Assembly (NCBI RefSeq): GCF_014303395.1
Contig: NZ_CP060298.1
Span: 3,491,001 to 3,555,000, forward strand
Length of the DNA: 64,000 nt
Reading direction: 5' to 3'
From: Nakamurella sp. PAMC28650
GTDB taxonomy: Bacteria; Actinomycetota; Actinomycetes; Mycobacteriales; Nakamurellaceae
Part shown: positions 22,273 through 35,766 of the stretch, piece by piece
Position numbering within the stretch: position 1 is the first letter of the stretch
Layout of the letters: each line of letters starts with the position of its first letter
Notes under the pieces: model-generated
Seen by the model: only the letters and a program-made list of their open reading frames with translations
What the model was told of the DNA's origin: nothing
Database searches by the model: none
Program-made: the position numbers and the translations under genes

Positions 22273-23979
22273 ATGACGACCATGGCATTCCCAGCGGCCA
22301 CCGCCGCAGAGCTCATCGCAGGACCCTCGACCGCGGCCAGGACGGTCGGCACCCCGCCGGCCACGCGCGCGGGCGGCCCGCCGGCTCTCGGTGCGATCTC
22401 GCCGACCAGGGAGGAATTCCGTGCGCTGGCCCGCGACCGCAGGGTCATCCCCGTGACGCGGCGACTGCTGGCCGACTCGGTGACCCCGGTCGGGCTCTAC
22501 GCAACGATGGCGGCGGGCCGCGACGGAACCTTCCTGCTGGAGTCGGCCGAGCACGGCAGGTCCTGGTCGAGGTGGTCGTTCGTCGGGGTGCAGAGCGCGG
22601 CGGCCCTCACCGAGCAGAACGGGCAGGCCCACTGGATCGGGACGCCGCCGACCGGGCTCCCGATGGGCGGCGACCCGCTGGCCGCGCTGGCCGAGACCCT
22701 GCGCCTGCTGCACACCGAGGCACTCCCCGGACTGCCTCCCCTGACCGGCGGGATGGTCGGCTACCTCGGATACGACATCGTCAGACGACTGGAGCGGATC
22801 GGCACGCCGGGAAGTGAACCGGCCGACGAACTACGGGTGCCGGAGATGGTGATGCTGCTGGCCACCGACCTGGCCGCGCTGGATCACCACGAGGGCACCG
22901 TGACGCTGATCGCCAACGCGGTCAACTGGGACGCCACCGATGAACGGGTCGATGCCGCCTACGACGACGCGGTGGCCAGGATCGAGGACATGACGGGCAC
23001 CCTCGGGCAACCGGCCGCCGTGCCGGCCGGCGTGTTCGAGCAGCCGGAGCCGGTTTTCAGCCGCCGCACCGGGGGAGCCGAGTACCGGCAGATGGTCGAG
23101 GTCGCCAAGGAGCACATCCGGGCCGGCGACGCCTTCCAGATCGTGCTGTCCCAGCGGTTCGACGTCCCCACCACGGCAGAGCCGCTGGAGATCTACCGGG
23201 TGCTCCGGGCGACCAACCCGTCGCCCTACATGTACCTGGTGCAGCTACCGACGCCGGAGGGCCGTCCACTGGCCGTCGTCGGTTCTTCACCGGAGGCCCT
23301 TGTCACCGTCCGGGACGGCCACGTGACGATGCACCCGATCGCCGGCACCCGCCCGCGCGGCGCGACCGAGGAGGACGACATCCTGCTGGCCAAGGATCTC
23401 CTCGCCGACGTGAAGGAACGCAGCGAGCACGTCATGCTCGTCGATCTCGGGCGAAACGACCTGGGCCGGGTCTGCTCGCCCGGCACCGTGAAGGTCGTCG
23501 ATTTCTTCACCATCGAGCGCTACAGCCACGTCATGCACATCGTCTCCACGGTCACCGGCTCGTTGGCGCCCGGCAGGAGCGCCTTCGATGCTCTGACGGC
23601 CTGCTTCCCGGCCGGCACGCTGTCGGGGGCACCGAAACCCCGTGCCATGCAGATCATCGACGAACTCGAGCCGGCCCGTCGCGGGATCTACGGGGGAGTG
23701 GTCGGCTACCTGGACTTCGCCGGCGACGCCGATACCGCGATCACCATCCGCACCGCCGTGCTCGTCGACGGGGTCGCGCACGTCCAGGCCGGCGCCGGGA
23801 TCGTGGCCGACTCGGTACCGGCGAACGAGGACGCGGAGTGCCAGAACAAGGCCGCGGCGGTGATCGGTGCGGTCACCGCGGCCGCCACCCTGAGATCCGC
23901 CGCCGGTGGCCGGACGGCCGGTGGCCGGACGGCCGGTGGCCAGACGGCCGGCACCCGCACGGCTGAGGCCTCGCGATGA
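22273..23979 (+). CDS. trpE: Anthranilate synthase component I
   Basis: Makes anthranilate from chorismate with ammonia from a TrpG partner that is not in this window. The 568-residue protein shows an N-terminal Trp-binding type domain ([16 protein letters not shown] includes the feedback-site LLES motif). The chorismate-binding core has [26 protein letters not shown] and [13 protein letters not shown]. The first 35 residues are poorly conserved, and ATG 22282 is an alternative start. The C terminus is extended by a 15-bp tandem repeat encoding GGRTA units. The stop overlaps the next start in ATGA. Confidence 0.94.
   Translation: MTTMAFPAATAAELIAGPSTAARTVGTPPATRAGGPPALGAISPTREEFRALARDRRVIPVTRRLLADSVTPVGLYATMAAGRDGTFLLESAEHGRSWSRWSFVGVQSAAALTEQNGQAHWIGTPPTGLPMGGDPLAALAETLRLLHTEALPGLPPLTGGMVGYLGYDIVRRLERIGTPGSEPADELRVPEMVMLLATDLAALDHHEGTVTLIANAVNWDATDERVDAAYDDAVARIEDMTGTLGQPAAVPAGVFEQPEPVFSRRTGGAEYRQMVEVAKEHIRAGDAFQIVLSQRFDVPTTAEPLEIYRVLRATNPSPYMYLVQLPTPEGRPLAVVGSSPEALVTVRDGHVTMHPIAGTRPRGATEEDDILLAKDLLADVKERSEHVMLVDLGRNDLGRVCSPGTVKVVDFFTIERYSHVMHIVSTVTGSLAPGRSAFDALTACFPAGTLSGAPKPRAMQIIDELEPARRGIYGGVVGYLDFAGDADTAITIRTAVLVDGVAHVQAGAGIVADSVPANEDAECQNKAAAVIGAVTAAATLRSAAGGRTAGGRTAGGQTAGTRTAEASR
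23905..23949 (+). repeat. 15-bp tandem repeat at the trpE 3' end
   Basis: Three copies of GGTGGCCGGACGGCC (the third with one change) encode Gly-Gly-Arg/Gln-Thr-Ala units behind the conserved TrpE domain. Confidence 0.85.
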
Positions 23980-24632
23980 GTTCTCGTCGACGCCCGGCGG
24001 TCCTGGCCCTGCTGGTGATCCTCGGTGCAGCGGCCCTGGCCGGCGCGTCGGCCCTGACGTGGTGGACGCAGACGCACGTCGACTCGCTGTCCGGAGCGGT
24101 CTCCACGAAGGCGACCGGCGGCCGAACCGACCCCCTGCTGATCCCGGTCGCGCTGATCGGCCTGGCCGGTTTCGGCGCGGCTCTGGCCACTTCGGGGGTC
24201 CTGCGGCGCGCCGTCGGCGGGCTCCTGCTGCTCGGCGGGGGCCTGGCGACCGGTCTGTCGGTCGCCGGACTCGTTGCGGCACCCGGGTCCCTGCACACCG
24301 ATCTGACGCGGCCGGTGGAATCGTCCGGGCCGCCCCAGCTGCACGCCGCGGGCCCCCTGCTCGGAGCGGTCGGCGGCGTGGTGGTCGCTTTCGCCGGTCT
24401 GCTGGTACTGCTGGGGTACGGCGCGCGCCGTGGTCTCGGCGCGAGGTACGACGCCCCGAACAGACAGAAGACGCCCGCCGTGCCGGCCGATCTCGATCCC
24501 GCCGCCGACGCGGACGCGGCCGCCGGGTGGTGGAAAGCCCTGGACGCCGGTCAGGATCCGACGGGTGGCGGAGTCGAGGGCTTCGTCGAAATTCCGGGTG
24601 CATCCGGTCCCACGGCTCCGGAAGTGCCGTGA
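23976..24632 (+). CDS. Trp-biosynthesis-associated membrane protein
   Basis: A 218-residue membrane protein of the actinobacterial family found beside trpE (Trp_oprn_chp). Four hydrophobic segments are visible (about 8-28, 52-72, 78-100, 125-145). The tail carries the family's conserved [12 protein letters not shown] motif. Its function is not known; the constant linkage to trp genes suggests a role in Trp synthesis or transport. It is coupled to trpE by the ATGA overlap and followed by a 225-bp regulatory-looking gap before trpC. Confidence 0.88.
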   Translation: MSSRRRPAVLALLVILGAAALAGASALTWWTQTHVDSLSGAVSTKATGGRTDPLLIPVALIGLAGFGAALATSGVLRRAVGGLLLLGGGLATGLSVAGLVAAPGSLHTDLTRPVESSGPPQLHAAGPLLGAVGGVVVAFAGLLVLLGYGARRGLGARYDAPNRQKTPAVPADLDPAADADAAAGWWKALDAGQDPTGGGVEGFVEIPGASGPTAPEVP

Positions 24633-24692
24633 CCCGTAGGCGGTCGTGCGCCGACCCGGGGGTGTCCGAAGACGTCGTCGAGGGCAGCTAAC

Positions 24693-24794
24693 ATGAACGC
24701 CAGTAGGTCACGGACCTACTGGACAAACCGTCCGGGCCCCGATCACTCGGATCGTCCGGAGGGCCGGCTGGACTGCGCGATCCGACGGATGTAG
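24693..24794 (+). CDS. Putative leader peptide upstream of trpC
   Basis: A 33-codon ORF in the trpC leader. GAGGG stands about 8 nt before the ATG, and codons 9-10 read Tyr-Trp inside a perfect palindrome. Its position and the Trp codon fit a ribosome-mediated attenuator, but a single Trp codon is weaker than the two or three seen in known trp leaders. It could be a chance ORF. Confidence 0.3.
   Translation: MNASRSRTYWTNRPGPDHSDRPEGRLDCAIRRM
24700..24722. promoter_or_regulatory. Perfect 9-bp palindrome in the trpC leader
   Basis: CCAGTAGGT-CACGG-ACCTACTGG. It could be a repressor site or an RNA stem. It lies 136 bp before the trpC start and covers the Tyr-Trp codons of the putative leader ORF. 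Confidence 0.55.
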
Positions 24795-24857
24795 CTGATC
24801 TTCCCCGCCGCTTCCCACAGACCGACGGCCCCCGATTGTCACGAGGGAGACGAGCCG

Positions 24858-25667
24858 GTGAGTGTGCTGGACGCGATTCTCGAGGGGGTGCGGGAGGATC
24901 TCGCTGCCCGCGAGTCCGCCGTTCCACTCTCCGCGGTCAAGGCGGCGGCCGCCAGAGCCCGAACACCCCTTCCGGTGCTGTCCATCCTTCGCGGACCCGG
25001 CGTCGGTGTGATCGCCGAGGTCAAGCGCGCCAGCCCCTCGAAGGGTCGGCTGGCCTCCATCTCCGATCCCGCTGCGCTGGCCGTCGCGTACGAATCCGGC
25101 GGAGCCCGCGCCATCTCCGTGCTCACCGAGGGCCGCCGTTTCGGCGGGTCGCTGGCCGACCTGGATTCCGTGCGCGCAGCCGTGGACATCCCGGTGCTGC
25201 GCAAGGACTTCATCGTTTCCCCCTACCAGGTTCACGAGGCGCGGGCACACGGCGCCGATCTGGTGCTGCTGATCGTCGCGGCCCTGGCCCAGCCGGTCCT
25301 TCACGGTCTGCTCGAACGCGTCGAATCCCTGGGCATGACCGCCCTGGTCGAGGTGCACACCGAGGAGGAGGCCGACCGGGCCCTCGAGGCCGGCGCCAGG
25401 GTGATCGGCGTCAACGCCCGCGACCTGACGACCCTGCAGGTCGACCGTGATGTCTTCGCTCGGATCGCCCCGGGTCTGCCCTCCGACATCGTGACGATCG
25501 CCGAATCCGGGGTCCGGGGGACCGCTGACCTGCTGGCCTACGCCGGTGCCGGCGCCCATGCGGTGCTGGTCGGTGAAGGCCTGGTGACCAGCGGTGATCC
25601 GCGGGCGGCCGTGGCCGATCTGGTCACCGCAGGTTCGCACCCGTCCTGCCCGCGCCCCTCTCGCTGA
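24858..25667 (+). CDS. trpC: Indole-3-glycerol-phosphate synthase
   Basis: Closes the indole ring from CdRP. The 269-residue (beta/alpha)8 enzyme shows the catalytic residues in [14 protein letters not shown] (Glu, Lys), [12 protein letters not shown] (Lys), [11 protein letters not shown] (Glu), [10 protein letters not shown] (Asn) and IAESGV (Glu, Ser). It is monofunctional, with no fused TrpF. The GTG start has GAGGGAGA upstream, so it is translated from a leadered mRNA, consistent with the regulatory gap before it. Confidence 0.95.
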   Translation: MSVLDAILEGVREDLAARESAVPLSAVKAAAARARTPLPVLSILRGPGVGVIAEVKRASPSKGRLASISDPAALAVAYESGGARAISVLTEGRRFGGSLADLDSVRAAVDIPVLRKDFIVSPYQVHEARAHGADLVLLIVAALAQPVLHGLLERVESLGMTALVEVHTEEEADRALEAGARVIGVNARDLTTLQVDRDVFARIAPGLPSDIVTIAESGVRGTADLLAYAGAGAHAVLVGEGLVTSGDPRAAVADLVTAGSHPSCPRPSR

Positions 25668-25806
25668 CCGCAGAGCAGCCCGCCGCGGTCTCTCCCAACG
25701 GCAGCATCTCCGGTGCACGGCGTATTCCCGGTTGCGGCAGTATGTGGGAAGGCCGAGATGTCGTCGGCCGGAGCGAACACCGATCGAGTTTGGAGCCGAT
25801 TCTCTC

Positions 25807-27306
25807 GTGAGTACTGCCGCTGACAGCCTGACCACGCCCACGCCCACGCCCACGTCTGCGCCGACGCCCACGTCTGCGCCGACGCCCACGTCTGCGCCGA
25901 CGGCCACCTCTGCGCCGACACCTTCAGCTGCGCCGACAGCCTCGGCCCGCAGCAACCTGCGCGGGCCCCGGCCGGATGGTCTGCCCCGACCGTCGGAAGG
26001 GATCGGTGGCACCGCCCACGACCCGGACGCGCGAGGCTACTTCGGCACGATGGGGGGCCGGTGGCTCCCGGAGGCGCTGGTCGGCGCGCTGGACGAGGTG
26101 TGGGACTCCTACAGCAAGGCCCGCATCGATCCCGAATTCCTCGCCGAGCTCGACCGGCTCGCCCAGGACTACGCCGGACGGCCGAGCCCGGTCACCGATG
26201 CAGAGCGGCTGACCGCCCACGTGGGCGGTGCCAGGATCCTGCTCAAGCGCGAGGATCTCAACCACACGGGCAGTCACAAGATCAACAACGTGCTCGGACA
26301 GGCCCTGCTCACCAAACGGATGGGCAAGACCAGGGTCATCGCCGAGACCGGAGCGGGTCAGCACGGTGTCGCCACCGCCACCGCCGCCGCGTTGCTGGGC
26401 CTGCAGTGCACGGTCTACATGGGTCGCGTCGATACCGAGCGGCAGGCGCTGAACGTCGCACGCATGCGCCTGCTGGGCGCCGAGGTCGTTGCCGTGGATT
26501 CCGGATCGGCCACGCTCAAGGACGCCATCAACGAGGCCTTCCGCGACTGGGTGACCAACGTGGCGGACACCTACTACCTGTTCGGTACCGTCGGCGGTCC
26601 CCACCCGTTCCCCCTGATCGTCCGCGACTTCCAGCGCATCATCGGGCTCGAGGCCCGTCAGCAGGTGCTGAACATGACCGGTCGCCTCCCCGATGCAGTG
26701 GTGGCCTGCGTCGGCGGTGGCTCGAACGCGATCGGTGCGTTCCATGCGTTCCTGGACGACGCCTCCGTCCGCCTGGTCGGCATGGAGGCCGGTGGCGACG
26801 GCATCGAGACCGGCCGTCATGCCTCGACCATCAGCGGCGGCACGGTCGGCGTGCTGCACGGCGCGCGGTCGTTCCTGTTGCAGGACGGCGACGGGCAGAT
26901 CGTCGAGTCGCACTCCATCTCCGCCGGTCTGGACTATCCGGGCGTCGGGCCGGAGCATGCCCACCTCGCGGAGATCGGCCGGGCCGAGTTCCGCTCCATC
27001 ACCGACACCCAGGCAATGGACGCGTTCGCGTTGCTCAGCCGCACCGAGGGGATCATCCCGGCCATCGAGTCCGCTCACGCCATCGCCGGAGCGGTGAAAC
27101 TGGCGAAGGAGATCGGTCCGGGCGGCATCGTGCTGATCAACGTCTCGGGCCGCGGCGACAAGGACATGGAAACCGCGATGGAGTGGTTCGGCCTTGGTGA
27201 CTCGAAGTCCGGTGCACCGGCCCACCAGATCGATGACGTGAAGCTGATCGAATCCCTCACCTCCACCGTGGCCGACCCGGTCGCCGCCCCCGCATCGGAG
27301 CACTGA
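25807..27306 (+). CDS. trpB: Tryptophan synthase beta chain with Pro/Thr repeat N terminus
   Basis: PLP enzyme joining indole and serine. The 499-residue product has the PLP Lys in [10 protein letters not shown], the phosphate-binding GGGSNAIG loop and the end [12 protein letters not shown]. Residues 10-45 are an unusual low-complexity stretch of TSAPTP units from an 18-bp DNA repeat, absent from the family; the conserved domain starts near [16 protein letters not shown] 25807 is the first in-frame start after a 139-bp gap from trpC. A start inside the repeat is unlikely, since no other start codon is present there. trpA overlaps the stop (TGATG). Confidence 0.93.
   Translation: MSTAADSLTTPTPTPTSAPTPTSAPTPTSAPTATSAPTPSAAPTASARSNLRGPRPDGLPRPSEGIGGTAHDPDARGYFGTMGGRWLPEALVGALDEVWDSYSKARIDPEFLAELDRLAQDYAGRPSPVTDAERLTAHVGGARILLKREDLNHTGSHKINNVLGQALLTKRMGKTRVIAETGAGQHGVATATAAALLGLQCTVYMGRVDTERQALNVARMRLLGAEVVAVDSGSATLKDAINEAFRDWVTNVADTYYLFGTVGGPHPFPLIVRDFQRIIGLEARQQVLNMTGRLPDAVVACVGGGSNAIGAFHAFLDDASVRLVGMEAGGDGIETGRHASTISGGTVGVLHGARSFLLQDGDGQIVESHSISAGLDYPGVGPEHAHLAEIGRAEFRSITDTQAMDAFALLSRTEGIIPAIESAHAIAGAVKLAKEIGPGGIVLINVSGRGDKDMETAMEWFGLGDSKSGAPAHQIDDVKLIESLTSTVADPVAAPASEH
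25846..25917 (+). repeat. 18-bp tandem repeat in trpB
   Basis: Four copies of ACGCCCACGTCTGCGCCG (the last diverged at two positions) encode Thr-Pro-Thr-Ser-Ala-Pro. They start at 25846, 25864, 25882 and 25900. Confidence 0.9.
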
Positions 27307-28118
27307 TGTCCGGACTCTCCGAGGTCTTCGCCGCCACCCACGCGGAGGGCCGGGCCGCGTTGATCGGATATCTGCCGGCCGGGTTCCCCACGGTCGACGC
27401 GTCGGCGGACACCTTGACCGCGATGATCTCGGGCGGCTGCGACCTGGTCGAGGTCGGCGTGCCGTTCTCCGACCCGGTACTGGACGGTCCGGTCATCCAG
27501 GCCGCAGCAGAAATGGCTCGCACCAACGGTTTTCGTCTTCGTGACACCTTCACCGTCGTCGAGCGGGTAGCCGCCGCCGGCGGCCGTGCCGTCGTGATGT
27601 CGTACTTCAACCCGATCCTGGCCTACGGGGTCGAGAACTTCGCCCGCGATCTGGCCGCGGCCGGCGGGCTCGGTGTGATCACCCCCGATCTGATCGTCGA
27701 CGAGGCCGGCGACTGGCTCGCCGCGGCCGGCGGTCACGGGATCGACCCCATCTTCCTGGTGGCGCCGTCGTCCTCCGCCGAGCGCATCGCCCTGACGGCC
27801 GCCGCCACCCGTGGGTTCCTCTACGCCGCCTCCACCATGGGCGTGACCGGCGCGCGCGACCAGGTCTCCTCGGCCGCCCCTGGCCTGGTGGCCAGGTGCC
27901 GGGACCTGACGGGCCTGCCCATCGGTGTCGGGCTCGGAGTGCGCACCGGGGCGCAGGCCGCCCAGATCGCCGCCTTCGCCGACGCCGTGATCGTCGGCAG
28001 TGCGTTCGTCTCGGCCGCCGGCGACGGTGCGGCGGCCGTCGGTGCGTTGGCGCAGGAACTGGCCGACGGGGTCCGTTCGGTCACCCGCTCGGACCGGCCC
28101 GTCGCGAGCAGCCGGTGA
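27306..28118 (+). CDS. trpA: Tryptophan synthase alpha chain
   Basis: Splits indole-3-glycerol phosphate to indole, which tunnels to TrpB. The 270-residue barrel shows the catalytic Glu in DLVEVGVPFSDPVLDGP and its Asp partner in the same segment. The phosphate-binding loops are GVTGARDQ and GLGVRTGAQAA. The start overlaps the trpB stop by one base and the stop overlaps the lgt start, so trpB-trpA-lgt are coupled. Confidence 0.96.
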   Translation: MSGLSEVFAATHAEGRAALIGYLPAGFPTVDASADTLTAMISGGCDLVEVGVPFSDPVLDGPVIQAAAEMARTNGFRLRDTFTVVERVAAAGGRAVVMSYFNPILAYGVENFARDLAAAGGLGVITPDLIVDEAGDWLAAAGGHGIDPIFLVAPSSSAERIALTAAATRGFLYAASTMGVTGARDQVSSAAPGLVARCRDLTGLPIGVGLGVRTGAQAAQIAAFADAVIVGSAFVSAAGDGAAAVGALAQELADGVRSVTRSDRPVASSR

Positions 28119-29275
28119 TCCCGGGTTCGATCGCGACGGGCGTCCAGCTCGCGGTACCGCGTCTGGCCAGCATCCCGTCGCCCCCGCGTGGGGTGCTCTA
28201 CCTCGGGCCGCTTCCGTTGCGCGCCTACGCATTCTGCATCATTCTCGGCATTGTCGTGGCGGTGATCTGGGGCAACCGTCGCTTCGTGGCCCGCGGCGGC
28301 CGGCCCGGCCGGGTCACCGACATCGCGGTGTTCTGCGTGCCGTTCGGCCTCGTCGGCGGGCGGCTCTACCACGTCATCACCGACAACGAGCTGTACTTCC
28401 GGCCCGGCCGGAATCCCTGGAACGCGTTCGCCATCTGGGACGGCGGCCTCGGCATCTGGGGGGCCGTCGCGCTCGGTGGGCTCGGGGCCTGGATCGGCTG
28501 CCGCTACTACAAGGTCCCGCTGTCGGCCTTCGCCGATTCGGTGGCGCCCGGCCTGATCGTCGCGCAGGCGATCGGCCGGCTGGGCAACTACTTCAACCAG
28601 GAGCTGTTCGGCGCGAGGACGACCCTGCCCTGGGGTCTGGACGTCTACCTGCGCACCCCAGGCGGCGTCGCCGGCACCCAGGCGGACTGCGGGCTGCCGA
28701 ACGTCGCACCCGAGTTCCCGACCAGTTACATCAAGGCCGACCCGACCGTCCTGTGCGGGACCTACCACCCGACGTTCCTGTACGAACTGCTGTGGAACCT
28801 GGTGATCGCAGCCCTGCTGGTGTGGGCCGACCGCAAGTTCCGACTGGGGCGGGGGCAGGTGTTCTGGCTGTACGTGGCCGGCTACACCCTGGGCCGCGGC
28901 TGGATCGAGGCGTTGCGGATCGACACCGCCAACCACTTCCTCGGCCTGCGCATCAATGTCTTCACCTCGATCCTGATGTTCGTCGTCGCAGTGGTGGTCC
29001 TGATCGCCCGCCGCGGCGTGCAACGGGAGAACCCGGCGCTGCTGGTCGGCCGGCCACCCAAACTCGGACCGGGTGAGGTCGACACCTTCGGGGCAGACGT
29101 CGACGGGCCCGGTCACGATTCGGTCATCGAAGATCACGATTCGGACGTCGAAGGTCACGATTCGGGCATCAAATCGGACGCGGTGGCACCGGTCGAAAGT
29201 GACGCAGACCCCGAATCCCGGGCCGAGGGCGAAATACCCGCCGGTAATGTGCCTGATCACCGCCCTGGGACCTGA
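28115..29275 (+). CDS. lgt: Prolipoprotein diacylglyceryl transferase with acidic tail
   Basis: Transfers diacylglycerol from phosphatidylglycerol to the lipobox Cys of prelipoproteins, in the cytoplasmic membrane. The 386-residue protein has about seven membrane helices, the HVITDN segment, and the signature GRLGNYFNQELFG with the essential Arg and Asn. After the last helix (about residue 300) it carries an 80-residue hydrophilic tail with repeated HDS-I/V-E/D units, predicted to be cytoplasmic and disordered. The GTG start overlaps trpA by four bases. The trpA-lgt order is common in actinobacteria. Confidence 0.95.
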   Translation: MIPGSIATGVQLAVPRLASIPSPPRGVLYLGPLPLRAYAFCIILGIVVAVIWGNRRFVARGGRPGRVTDIAVFCVPFGLVGGRLYHVITDNELYFRPGRNPWNAFAIWDGGLGIWGAVALGGLGAWIGCRYYKVPLSAFADSVAPGLIVAQAIGRLGNYFNQELFGARTTLPWGLDVYLRTPGGVAGTQADCGLPNVAPEFPTSYIKADPTVLCGTYHPTFLYELLWNLVIAALLVWADRKFRLGRGQVFWLYVAGYTLGRGWIEALRIDTANHFLGLRINVFTSILMFVVAVVVLIARRGVQRENPALLVGRPPKLGPGEVDTFGADVDGPGHDSVIEDHDSDVEGHDSGIKSDAVAPVESDADPESRAEGEIPAGNVPDHRPGT

Positions 29276-29290
29276 TCGTTGCGTCCGAGC

Positions 29291-29309
29291 GGCGTGGATC
29301 ACCTGTGCA
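29291..29309 (+). repeat. Degenerate remnant of the palindromic repeat family
   Basis: GGCGTGGATCACCTGTGCA matches the left end of copy B (35587-35605) at 17 of 19 positions. No right arm is found nearby, so this looks like a decayed or partial copy. Confidence 0.5.
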
Positions 29310-29345
29310 AAAGCACTGGTGTGGTGTTCGTTTCGCGGCAGTCCT

Positions 29346-29361
29346 GTAATCTGCCGTTAAC
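29346..29361 (+). promoter_or_regulatory. Weak GlnR-like half-site pair upstream of gltB
   Basis: GTAAT-N6-TTAAC keeps the spacing of the GlnR consensus (GTNAC-N6-GAAAC) but only about seven of ten core bases. The target, glutamate synthase, is reasonable for GlnR; the sequence alone is weak. Confidence 0.25.
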
Positions 29362-29539
29362 TGGGCCACCGTCGTCCTGGTGACCCACGGCACCATCCAC
29401 CGCCTGGGTCGCGGTAGGAGCATCGACGGTCACCCCTTTGATGTCCTCCCTGTTCACATCATCATCTTCTGCGCTCGCTCCCGGCTCGTTTCCCGAGCCC
29501 GCGGTGTGACAACGCAACGTCGACGACGGGAGGCTTGCC

Positions 29540-34115
<4,576 letters not shown>

Positions 34116-34123
<8 letters not shown>

Positions 34124-35564
34124 TCCCAGTGGATTCCTGAAGTACGAACGTCACACGCCCACCCGACGTCCGGTCCCGCTGCGTCTGCGGGACTGGAAAG
34201 AGGTGTACGAACCGTTCAGCGAGGGCGACACCAAGACCCAGGCCGCGCGTTGCATGGACTGCGGGATCCCCTTCTGCCACCAGGGTTGTCCACTGGGCAA
34301 CCTGATCCCGGAGTGGAACGAACTGGTCCGCACCGGCCGGTGGGAGGACGCCTCGGACCGCCTGCACGCGACCAACAACTTCCCGGAGTTCACCGGCCGT
34401 CTGTGCCCGGCCCCCTGCGAGAGTGCGTGCGTGCTCGGGATCGGCGACGACCCGGTGTCGATCAAGGTCGTCGAGCAGCAGATCGCGGACCGGGCCATCG
34501 CCGACGGGGGACTCGCTCCCCGCCCGGCGGCCGTGTCCACCGGCAAGAAGGTCGCGATCATCGGGTCAGGTCCGGCCGGCCTGGCCGCTGCCCAGCAGCT
34601 GGCCAGGGCCGGTCACGACGTCACCGTCTTCGAGCGCGACGGCCGGATCGGCGGCCTGATGCGGTACGGCATCCCGGAATTCAAGATGGACCGGGACGTG
34701 CTCGACCGCCGTCTGGAGCAGATGACGGCCGAGGGGGTCCGCTTCATCACCCACTGCGCCGTCGGGATCGATCTCTCGGTCGCCGATCTGCGTCACAGCT
34801 TCCACGCGATCGTCATCGCCACCGGATCCACGATCCCGCGCGAACTCCAGGTCGACGGCCGCCGGCTCGGTGGTGTCGAACTGGCGATGGACTACCTGGT
34901 CCAGGAGAACAAGGTGCTGGAAGGCACACTGAGCTCGACGAGCATCGATGCAGCCGGCAAGCACGTGGTGATCATCGGCGGTGGCGACACCGGTGCGGAC
35001 TGCTACGGAACCGCTCTCCGTCAGGGCGCCGCCTCGGTGACCCAGCTCGACATCCATGTGGAACCGCCGCTGACCAGGCACCCGTCCACGCCCTGGCCGG
35101 TCTACCCGCTGCTGCTGCGCACCTCGGCGGCCCACGAGGAAGGCGGCCAACGCGTCTTCGGTGTCAATTCCACCTCGTTCGAAGGTGTCAACGGCAACGT
35201 CGCCGCGATCCATCTGGTCGAGGGCAAGCGGGTCGGCACCGGGTTCATCCCCTCTGCCGGCACGGAGACCGATCTGAAGGCGGACCTGGTGCTGCTGGCC
35301 CTGGGTTTCGTCGGGCCGGAGCGCGAGGGCCTGCTGGACGAACTCGGGATCGACATCTCCGGCCGGGGCACCGTCAACCGGGACGACGACTACATGACGA
35401 ACATGCCCGGTGTCTTCGTGGCCGGCGATGCGGGCCGCGGGCAGTCGCTGATCGTCTGGGCCATCGCAGAGGGACGGTCCGCCGCGGCCGGGGTCGACGC
35501 CTATCTCTCCGGTGGCTCCAGCCTGCCCGACCCCCTCGAGCCCACCGCCGTCGCCCTGCGCTGA
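34116..35564 (+). CDS. gltD: Glutamate synthase (NADPH), small subunit
   Basis: FAD/NADPH protein that passes electrons to GltB. The 482-residue protein has an N-terminal double 4Fe-4S domain with cysteines in [16 protein letters not shown] and [15 protein letters not shown]. It then has the FAD dinucleotide fold [15 protein letters not shown] and the NADPH fold [13 protein letters not shown]. It ends with the FAD segment [13 protein letters not shown]. The GTG start overlaps gltB, so the subunits are translated in step. Confidence 0.96.
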
Positions 35565-35587
35565 CCCCCCTGCGCTGGCCCCGTGTG

Positions 35588-35667
35588 GCGTGGATCAACT
35601 TTGCACGCATGGACGAAAGTGACGACTTCTGTCCCACCCGTCCCATTTTCGCCATGTTGATCCATGC
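35588..35667. repeat. Palindromic intergenic repeat, copy B
   Basis: Left arm GCGTGGATCAAC (35588) and right arm GTTGATCCATGC (35656) are complementary but for one base. The inner GCATGGACGAAAGTGAC is shared with the copies at 62903-63152. It lies between gltD and pyk, outside any gene. Confidence 0.85.
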
Positions 35668-35754
35668 AGACGGCTCCGGAGACATGAAACGACCGTTCGG
35701 CAAACACTGGGGTGCACTGTGACCCCGGTGACGGAATCGGTTCAGAAGAGCGGT

Positions 35755-35760
35755 TACGAT
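35755..35760 (+). promoter_or_regulatory. -10-like hexamer of pyk
   Basis: TACGAT ends 6 nt before ATG 35767. This favours 35767 over the in-frame GTG at 35719 and suggests leaderless transcription. Confidence 0.45.
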
Positions 35761-35766
35761 CTGCCC

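Noticed and set aside
35719-35766. GTG 35719 as the start of pyk
   Set aside because: It adds 16 non-family residues; the family N terminus and the TACGAT box both point to ATG 35767.
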